A stretch of 64,000 nucleotides of DNA. Source: Calycina herbarum (Eukaryota > Ascomycota > Leotiomycetes > Helotiales > Pezizellaceae). Made by a program: the position numbers and the translations under genes. The stretch spans positions 806,001-870,000 of the forward strand of contig LLEY01000003.1 of NCBI GenBank assembly GCA_001414485.1, in the 5' to 3' direction. Positions 57,003 through 64,000 of the stretch are shown one piece after another. The number at the start of each line of letters is the position of its first letter. The first letter of the stretch is position 1. The notes under the pieces are model-generated. The model was not told the DNA's origin. It worked only from the letters and a program-made list of their open reading frames with translations, and ran no database searches.

Positions 57003-57865
57003 AGAAAACTGGCTCAGATTCGTTAGGAAGTTACAGCCTAGAAAAATTGGATTTTTAATACTTGATGAGGCGTCTTGTTGAGGTGTGAAAGGGAGTGGTC
57101 TGGTATCATGGGTGTAGTTCACCTGAGATGGACTGGAGACTCGAGAGAACTTGTGATTTCGCTCTCCCTTGATACATGTCTATGATGCCATCTACGAGTG
57201 TGGTTGTTCGAGGAATTTGGGTCTTTTTGAGCTTCTAAGAAGTGTAGTTCACTCTCGATAAACTTTGCCGGGGGGCTTCCTGGCCAGTAATAGCTCTGGC
57301 CCTTGATGAGGAGAAGTATAGCTCCCAAACTTGGAAACTCGGTTAGGTTCTTACTTATTTTTTTGAATTCCATACCGCCGCATGCTTTTATGAACCAGCG
57401 GTCGAAAAATATGGAAGTGCGAGCGTACGGATTTGGCAAAGAGGCTGAGGGGGAAAATAGCAAGTAATAATCAATGGGACTAGACCCACAAGGTTGCTCC
57501 CGAAAATTTTCTCCATCCAATAAGCTTTTCAAGCATCAACTAAGTCCTGCTCTTACTCCATTTCCAACAGAATTTACAAATCAGTCTGTACTTAGAGAAG
57601 GACTTATCCAAGTGGGCGTGTTTTGAACCGTTCATTTTCTCATCACCATTTACAAGCAACTCTCGCCATTATGGCATCATCAAATCAAGTATAGCCGAGA
57701 GAGTTCTAGTCCAGAAAAAAGAGTTCTAAGAAATGATCTTGTTTGATGCAGTGCATGGTATATTGTTTTTTTTTTAGCATTAACAAGTCGCGGACTCGCA
57801 GAGTCGTTATCAGATCATAACTTCATTTCCCCATGAATAGGCAGTTCCTCTAAACTCCAAGCTGA
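57003..57865. other. 0.86-kb intergenic region
   Basis: A minus frame of 137 codons at 57119-57532 lacks a usable ATG and any domain, so I do not call it. A long T-run occurs near 57767. Nothing else is seen. Confidence 0.45.
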
Positions 57866-58452
57866 TCACAGCCATACATTGACAGCTCCAACAATGAAGA
57901 CAACCATCACCTCCGTCTTCACCCACACCTGAACCACATCAACACCGCCCATAAACATTCCCCCACTACTCGAAGAATTTGAAGATCCAGTTTGCGAAGC
58001 AGCAATTGATCTTGGACTTGAAGAACCGGGAGACGCAATATGTGTAGCTCCGGCAGGTACCGTCGTGGTTGTTTTTATAGTTGCTGTTGCGACTGCAGCA
58101 ATGGGATGTGCCGAAGCACACGAGCATACATCTAGTGCTGAGAGGGAAACTCGAATGGCTGTCTGGGTTCCGCAGGCATCAATTACGCAACCGATTGCCG
58201 AATTGACGATTGCTGAGTTTGCTGAGGTTGAACAGGCGCATGCGAGGTCTGTTTTCTGACATCCTACTGCTCCGGCAGCTGAGATGATGCACGAGGACTG
58301 GGAGGTGTCAGTTGGATGAAGATGGAATATGGAGAATAGAACGGTCTACTTACAGCACAGCTGGGTATTGAAGAGACTACCGGGTCACACACACTCTGTG
58401 CTACACCTCTCCCAACAAGACACACAACGATAAAACTGATGACGTTCTTCAT
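57866..58452 (-). CDS. CFEM-domain GPI-anchored cell-wall protein (176 aa, two exons)
   Basis: Exons are 58452-58354 and 58297-57866; the 56-nt intron has donor GTAAGT and acceptor CCCAG, joining SCA to SSCIISAAG. A signal peptide (MKNVISFIVVCLVGRGVAQS) is followed by the CFEM eight-cysteine pattern: Cys32, 36, 46, 53, 55, 70, 75 and 91, with Asp50 in the haem-ligand position and family spacing throughout. A Ser/Thr-rich stalk and SSNSSSSGGM plus a C-terminal hydrophobic segment (VMVVFIVGAVNVWL) fit a GPI anchor. CFEM proteins bind haem or iron or act in wall structure and virulence; which applies is not shown here. Cys22 and Cys93 are extra. Confidence 0.9.
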
Positions 58453-59859
58453 TCTTACTATCAGACCAATAACACTTCAAGATTTAGGAGAGAGTCAATA
58501 AGTCAAAAGCTCAAGAAGTATGGATAGCCTATCAGCCAATCTACTAGTTTTTCTCGAGAACCAGATTATATCGTAGTGTTATAGAACTTTCTTCATCCCA
58601 TCCCCCAATCTTGTAACTGGTCGTCTCGGCTCGTAGTCATGTCCTTACCAATCACGCCTGTCTGTGACCATTTACAAACAAACACCTCTCGGTAACAGAC
58701 GATTTTCTCATCCTTTCCCCGCCTAGCAAAGCAAACTCATGTTTCTCTAGTCCGATGGTCGAGGTCGTTTTGTTGGAGGGTGGTCCTAGTTGGGGATAGT
58801 ACGTGTCAAGGCGTGTGCTCACGGACGTTGATTTGGTGGCGACCAGACTGGAGATGTTTCGGATGAACTTTAGTGCAGCACTGCCACTCATAAATCATGA
58901 AATTGTCCCTTGAGGATGCAAGAGAGTTGTTGTTTCGTAGATCAGGCGAAACGGTCATCCTATCCTTTTGATGTTGTTGACGTTGTCTTAGCGGCGGATT
59001 TGGGGATCCGGACGGGAAACTTGGAAACTTAACTAAGTGCTAGTCAGTTTTGCTGAGCCTAGTTGATGGATATTTTGGTAATCCTAGTAGTGCGATTTAG
59101 GTGAGGAGAATGAATAAGTGCCGCGATGTGTTGGTGCGTCATGTTTGGGGCATCCTTTTCAGGGGTCTTTAGCGGGAATATTGAGGCTCGTCGTTCGTCG
59201 GCTTGTTTTTTTGATGGACTTAATATCAAACTTAATTCTTGAACCACTCCGAAGCCGAACTGCCACTTGGCTGGCTTTGGTCCGGATTTTACTCCTAGCG
59301 AGTCCGGTGTTTCGATTGAATATGTTATAAAGAATTTGAGTATAGGCAATCCAATTCAATATCTCGCTGTATTTCAGTTACTAAAGACAACAGTTGGAGA
59401 GCCTTCATTGACGCGACGCTTAACCAGTTGAGCCATTCGCGTGCTGTGAGATGACCAAGTGTGAGCTGAGACTCCATCATGGCCTTTCATCTAAAAGATA
59501 TCAGTAGTGGAAACCCAGCAGGCAATGGAAAGCTATTCCGATACTTGGAAGTTACCCCGCAGATGTTGGTACCTTGGCATATAAAAATCCGGATGATCGT
59601 CCGTTCCGAGTTATCTGGAGATATCCGTCACTCATATTTACTCACAATCGTAAAGTTTCTAACCCTAATATGTCACTTGACAAGTTACAATTGGTGCCAT
59701 AGACTTTCTGATTCATGAGTTTGCATCAGCTTTTGTTTGGGAACCAAGAGAAGGCATCCAGCATGCAATACCTACTAGACACTGAATGTACTGTGGTTGA
59801 GAAAGTGAACGATAATTTCCTTTGAAATAGTCTAGGAAATATCTTTGGCCTTTAAAAGC
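58453..59859. other. 1.4-kb intergenic region
   Basis: A minus frame at 58652-58891 (79 codons, from MSGSAALKFIRNISSLVATK) has a proper ATG and might be a small gene or mitochondrial-targeted peptide, but nothing supports it further. A short minus frame of 53 codons near 59478-59320 overlaps a tRNA-like arm; neither is called. Nothing else is seen. Confidence 0.45.
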
Positions 59860-61799
59860 TCATGGCTTGGGCGTACAGTAGTATTTGTATAGTTCCTCCC
59901 TTGGCAGCTCGACGGTCAATGTCGTCGGAAAACAGGGCCGAAACCCAAATAATGGCGCAAGTTCTTCTAAAGCGAAGTCACTAATTTCCCCAACCCAAAG
60001 AAAGGCCCTCCTTCGAAGAGAACTAATAACTTCCACAATCGCTTGGTCTCTGCATCGGGGAACGGGCCTGCCTTTTCCAAAAGCAGTGTTTTCGCAATCC
60101 GCGTCTACCGCTTCTATTGCGAGAGCAAGCCTATTCCCATCAAATATTTCCTCGGGTGTGCCTGCCGCACTCGGCCACTGTTTCATCACGTTCAGCCCTC
60201 TTTCTCGAGTCAATTCCTCCTTTGCAGTGAGAGCAATTAGCATGGTCACACTGACTATCCCTCTTACTAAGAAAAATGTCCTTGGCTCAAGTTTTTCCGG
60301 TCCATAGGAGTTAGTTTTATATATTTTTGTTAATGTCTCCACCAAGACCAGTATTTTGTCGAAGTGATCTTCTCTGCGTTCTGAAGGCTGATAAAAATAA
60401 AATCCAAATTCGTCATCGAAACCAATTCTAGAGCCCAAAAACGAAACCGCCAGTGCAATCGATGCTACACTTTCACGCAAACAAGTCCGCTCTGTCATAG
60501 CTTGTGCTATGTATCGATTTCTGAGAGGTGCGAAAGCCGGTTCTACTTGATCATGGGCAAGTGACAGGGAATGAATTTCTTGCCGTATTGAAGGAGAAAT
60601 CCTTCCGTACAACTCAGTGCTTTGCTTGACCAACAACAAACAACTGTAAGCCCAATTTGTAATTTTTGTGCATATAGTCTGGACATCTCGAATATTGGAG
60701 AAGGCAGTGGGGACGACAAGCTTCTTCCCATTCCGTTCGTTTGCTGTAGTCAACACCAGAGTGGTTGGTCTGTAGTTATCAAGGAGACTGTAATGTCCAT
60801 CCAGCCTAGCGAAGAGCCCGAAAATCTCAGCGTCCACAATCGGTACATGGCGCGACTTCAATTTCGACCGAGCTGATGCTTCTTTCAACATTGCAAGGCC
60901 AGCATTTAGATGTTTCACTTCGTCCTCAAACCCTCCCCTCACTGATTCGATCAAAATAAATAAGAGACAGCAGGTGAGTATCACCTGACGCGATTGCTTG
61001 TTTGGTGCAATCATGAGATTTTGCACTGCTCTGATCGCTTTATTGTAGTGTCGAAGAGAAATTGGATGCTGATCGATACTCTGAAGATTCAGTCTTTGAC
61101 TCTCATGGAAGGAAGCGAACGCAATGATCGCATATCGTAGGACTGGCTCTTGATGGCTCCAAGAGAGAATTGAATCAAACCAAAAATCGTGATTCGAATA
61201 GCCGCTTATATCGGGGATGGTTTCCAATTGGAAGTATCGGAAAAGTCGACGTTCATTTTCGCAGCCCGGAACTTGAAAAGAAATCCCGGGGGTCGACGTG
61301 AGCAAGACGTATGTTAATTCTCCACCATAAACGTCAAATCTTCTTTCTTTTTCTTGGAGCTTCAATAATTTACGCGAGAGTGGCTTAGCACCCCTAATGG
61401 CATCTGTCTCACTCCTGTCAAAGTTGATTAGATAAGTCTCCATTCGGGAGGGGGCAACCTTTTTTTCACTCACCTTGAAATCGTCTCGCGATCCAGAACT
61501 TTCTTCATCAGCCATTGATGGGCTGGAGTAGAATCCGATGGTGGTGTGTTGTGATGAATTGAAAAGGAGTGGAACGAACCACCAGATCCAGCGGCGAGGT
61601 TCAAATTTGTGCTTTCGATGCACTCTGATGACCCGTACTGCACACACCTTTTGCATATAGGCTTTTCTTCTCCGCATTTCAGATGCCGTCTCCTATGACA
61701 GATTGTTAGAAACGAGGCCATGGACAATAGACTTAATGTTGAGTTAACATACCTGCAATTTAGGCATCCGCTTTGCGATCTTGGGCTTGCTTTTCTCAT
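59860..61799 (-). CDS. Zn2Cys6 fungal transcription factor (606 aa, three exons)
   Basis: Exons are 61799-61753, 61692-61474 and 61414-59860. The 60-nt intron 1 (GTATGT to CATAG) splits the zinc cluster after CLNC; intron 2 is 59 nt (GTGAGT to GACAG). Joined, the N-terminus has Cys12, 15, 22, 29, 32 and 40 (CLNCRRRHLKCGEEKPICKR then C), an exact Zn2Cys6 binuclear cluster that binds DNA. The rest is helical, with LETIPDISGYSNHDFWFDSI and SWSHQEPVLRYAIIAFASFH, the pattern of the fungal-specific regulatory domain of this class (probably PF11951 type). The gene looks intact. Target genes unknown; nearest neighbours give no clear pathway. Confidence 0.92.
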
Positions 61800-62804
61800 T
61801 TTGATATCCTCTATATCACTCGTAGGGAACTTGCATGACTTTCATTATGAGATATGAACGGAGAATAATTATTTAGAAACTTACAATACTATTATTCTTA
61901 ATATTTGACCCTCGGAAATATGCAATGAGTTAAAATAATGGCAGTGGAAGATTATCTCGAAGATGGGTCGTCGTTTCGATTTCGTATTTTCGAAATTCGC
62001 TGACGGGCTTGATCGTAAACATACGAGCGAGGAGGCACAGTTGGTACCAAAAATAATAACAAAGTACCTTCCGTAGCAACTTCGCTTTCATCAAACATGG
62101 ATTTTGAACTGAAACCAGCAACATTGAGGGCGCAAAACTCGCCCCAAGATAGCTGAGTCCAGAGGAAAGCTGGTAACATATTCTAAGCATCCCTCGTAAA
62201 ATCAATTCCAGTGATGCACTGCCACTGATTTCACGCTAACTGCCGAGGTTCCAAAAAATAGGTAGCATTTCAACCAATTAGCATTGCCCATGTACCTGGA
62301 CCTCTTTTTAGGCAGAAATTTGATTGGTGGGACTACGAGGTGCAGTATCTACCCGACCAAACCCTAGATCTCCCAATTTATCTAAGATGATTTTTTGAGG
62401 ATTCGAATGATTCTCGAATATCCGGCTTCAAGATTGATAGATCTTCTTGATGCTTCCCAAACTATACATATAGAGGCGCTTCTGAACTTTTATAAGTGAT
62501 AGTGGGGAAGTACAACAACATCATGATTTCATGAAGCTTGCATAACTCTGGAACAATATCGAAAATAACAACACCTTCATACCCTTAATCCTGAGTCGAG
62601 AAAGCCAATCTTCACCTGCCGAAGGTCTACCAAACTGATCTTGGGGCTCTTTCAGGGTGATCGAGTGAGTGTATTGGTCCTCAAACCATTCTCCTTCCCC
62701 CTAAAACTATTGTGTATCTTCCAACCAGAGGACAGTGAATTGTTTTCTATCTACGGGGTCATTTCGTCATTATTCACAAAATACGAGAGGCCCACGGATT
62801 TTCT
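61800..62804. other. 1.0-kb region upstream of the transcription factor
   Basis: A minus frame with proper ATG (62179 down to 61952, 75 codons, MLPAFLWTQLSWGEFCALNV) follows an AG that could be a splice acceptor. It may be a last exon of a decayed gene or chance. No other gene, repeat or site is supported. Confidence 0.4.
61952..62179 (-). CDS. Doubtful small frame (75 aa)
   Basis: It starts with ATG and reads through SKSMFDESEVATEGTLLLFL and PPRSYVYDQARQRISKI to TAA. GCTTAG just upstream could be a splice acceptor. The composition looks protein-like, but no domain is recognised. It lies between the transcription factor and a decayed kinase-like gene in the same orientation, and may be part of that remnant. 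Confidence 0.3.
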   Translation of the reverse strand: MLPAFLWTQLSWGEFCALNVAGFSSKSMFDESEVATEGTLLLFLVPTVPPRSYVYDQARQRISKIRNRNDDPSSR

Positions 62805-63598
62805 CTACAGATCTGGAAGGATCACACTGATTGAATTTAAGTGGTGCTCTACTGGCATGTCTGAGGATAGATCCGAGCCTCTGGCATGGCCAGCCATATG
62901 AACTTTTGTGCTAGGCCCAATATGCTCCGTGTTTTTGACTTTATCGAAATGGACGGATATTTCTCTGATGACGACCGGATACGTTGCTAGTCTACATGAC
63001 CGAAGATATTGGCTGAGGACAGAATCATGAAAGAGTGTTAAACTAGGCAGCTCCACATGAGCTCCAAATTATAATATAAGCAAGTTCCAATCTCTCCGAC
63101 TCGTTCAAAAAAGGAGCTTGAGGAAGTTATGAAACTTATGATATCCCATAGATTGACAGCGTCAAGACTCCGAGCTTCTTTGCCTCCCACGGGCCCATTA
63201 CAGAGCCACGCAAGAGTGTAAATATCAACGGCAGGATTCCCTCCCTCAGACCACCAATCTAATGTTATGCCGCTACGGAAACGAGCGAGACAACAAAGAC
63301 CTGTGAAAGTGTCGTCTTCAGACCATCTTGACAGAACCTTTACACACTGTTGACAGCAAGGCCAGACGTCTTCTCGACGCTTCCGACTTCCAAATGGAGC
63401 TGTGCTGAATAGGTTGTCGTCAGTACTCAGCAAATTTGAAGATGTAACTGCAGTCGTGTCATCCTCTGGGACAGTTGTGTTTTTAGAAAGGTCCCGTGGT
63501 ATTTTATTGGGGGTGGTGCAATGCCCAAGACCATTTGTAAGTTTGGAGATGCTTCTATTACATGCATCTTCGATTGCTACGCTCTTCTCAAGCCACCA
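62805..63598 (-). pseudogene. Decayed downstream part of the kinase-like gene
   Basis: One frame is open from 63598 to TAA at 63038-63040 and includes SISKLTNGLGHCTTPNKIPR, then REDVWPCCQQCVKVLSRWSE and RSGITLDWWSEGGNPAVDIY. A second frame (63056 to 62805) continues with SQYLRSCRLATYPVVIREIS. The two overlap by about 18 bp and read like one protein separated by frameshifts. No ATG-initiated gene fits. The family is not recognised for this part. Confidence 0.45.
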
Positions 63599-63985
63599 TT
63601 ATCTTCTTGTATATGCTGACTTCAGGTCCAAGGTCAATGGGGGTTGCACGCTCTTGGGATATATTTAACTCCTCCTATGGGGCGGAATCCCTTTCGCAAA
63701 TGGTTGTCAAAGTTTTCTCGAAAACCTAGTCAATCCTTTTTGCCAGCCATTTACGCGAGCCCAAAAACCACATCCACTGCTCTCGAAATTGGGTCCCGTT
63801 CGCTTTTGCGTTTTCGAGGCTGAAATTATCTGGAGATTTCTCTCTCAAATAAAATGAGTTTTAGATAACAAGACCATAGACATAAGTATCACATCTTCGC
63901 AGTCCTTCGTAGTCATACAAGCTATCGGCTTCGAGCAGTGGTGGTAACCATCCTTCCGTGCCGCGATAGCCTTCTTGCTGAGATA
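63588..63985 (-). pseudogene. Protein-kinase-like C-lobe remnant at the window edge
   Basis: After a possible splice acceptor (TCTCAG) the minus strand reads QQEGYRGTEGWLPPLLEADS, then YEGLRRCDTYVYGLVI. GTEGWLPP and CDTYVYGL match the activation-segment end (usually GTxGWxPPE) and helix F of protein kinases, though the usual Glu of PPE is Leu here. In-frame stops follow: TAA at 63861-63863 (Trp position), TAG at 63726-63728, TAG at 63675-63677 and TGA at 63588-63590. Between them the sequence stays protein-like (NSFYLREKSPDNFSLENAKA). The N-lobe would lie beyond the window's right end. Confidence 0.6.
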
Positions 63986-64000
63986 CAGAAATAATTTATG

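Noticed and set aside
57119..57532. 137-codon minus frame
   Set aside because: It begins with TTG, the first ATG is late, and the sequence shows no domain or codon bias.
59380..59470. tRNA-like D-arm on the minus strand (GGCTCAACTGGTTAAGCG)
   Set aside because: No T-arm of GGTTCGAATCC type and no matching acceptor stem; a chance resemblance or a very old fragment.
1..64000. CRISPR arrays or bacterial-type operons
   Set aside because: Regular short repeats found are minisatellites or coding repeats; gene structure is fully eukaryotic.

Overview
The window is from a filamentous ascomycete (Pezizomycotina). Evidence: short introns (about 49-57 nt) with GTAAGT-type donors and CTAAC-type branch sites, repeats decayed by C-to-T and G-to-A changes as in repeat-induced point mutation (RIP), Fot1/pogo-like and Ty3/gypsy elements, a dispersed 5S rRNA gene, and fungal families (CFEM, Zn2Cys6, DUF3659). 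A leotiomycete (Helotiales) is my best guess from the gene families, but this is inference and no species is claimed.

The window has two compartments. From about 0.5 to 25.1 kb it is almost wholly nested, AT-rich, RIP-decayed transposons. A first Fot1/pogo-like element (524-8113) was split by a Ty3/gypsy chromovirus (919-6439) and by a 195-bp terminal-inverted-repeat element (7121-7315). A second Fot1-like element (8299-25115) was split by a solo LTR, which was split by a gypsy element (9994-24491), which was split by a sister gypsy element (12284-19572). Target-site duplications at every level fix the order. The two sister gypsy elements lie on the minus strand and carry an antisense cysteine-rich reading frame between the pol end and the 3' LTR.

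From about 25.85 kb the sequence turns abruptly to normal base composition and carries genes. Five encode very hydrophilic, disordered or LEA-like proteins: an 11-mer repeat protein, two proteins sharing a C-terminal GDVTI motif, an 835-aa repeat protein and a 14-exon DUF3659 protein of 1207 aa. Intact genes also include a conserved 221-aa ascomycete protein, an 81-aa small protein, a three-exon alpha/beta hydrolase, a beta-lactamase-like protein lacking the SxxK lysine, a secreted esterase, a GPI-type CFEM protein and a Zn2Cys6 regulator.

Around these are broken genes: a secreted SMP-30/lactonohydrolase-like gene interrupted by a 476-bp hAT-type MITE and two nonsense codons, a GFA/CENP-V-like gene with two nonsense codons and a likely frameshift, an orphan gene with a TGA just before an intron, and a kinase-like remnant at the right edge. 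No operons or CRISPR arrays are present, and I found no convincing tRNA gene. The LEA-type genes suggest stress or desiccation functions and the secreted proteins act at the cell surface, but I see no single pathway linking the window.
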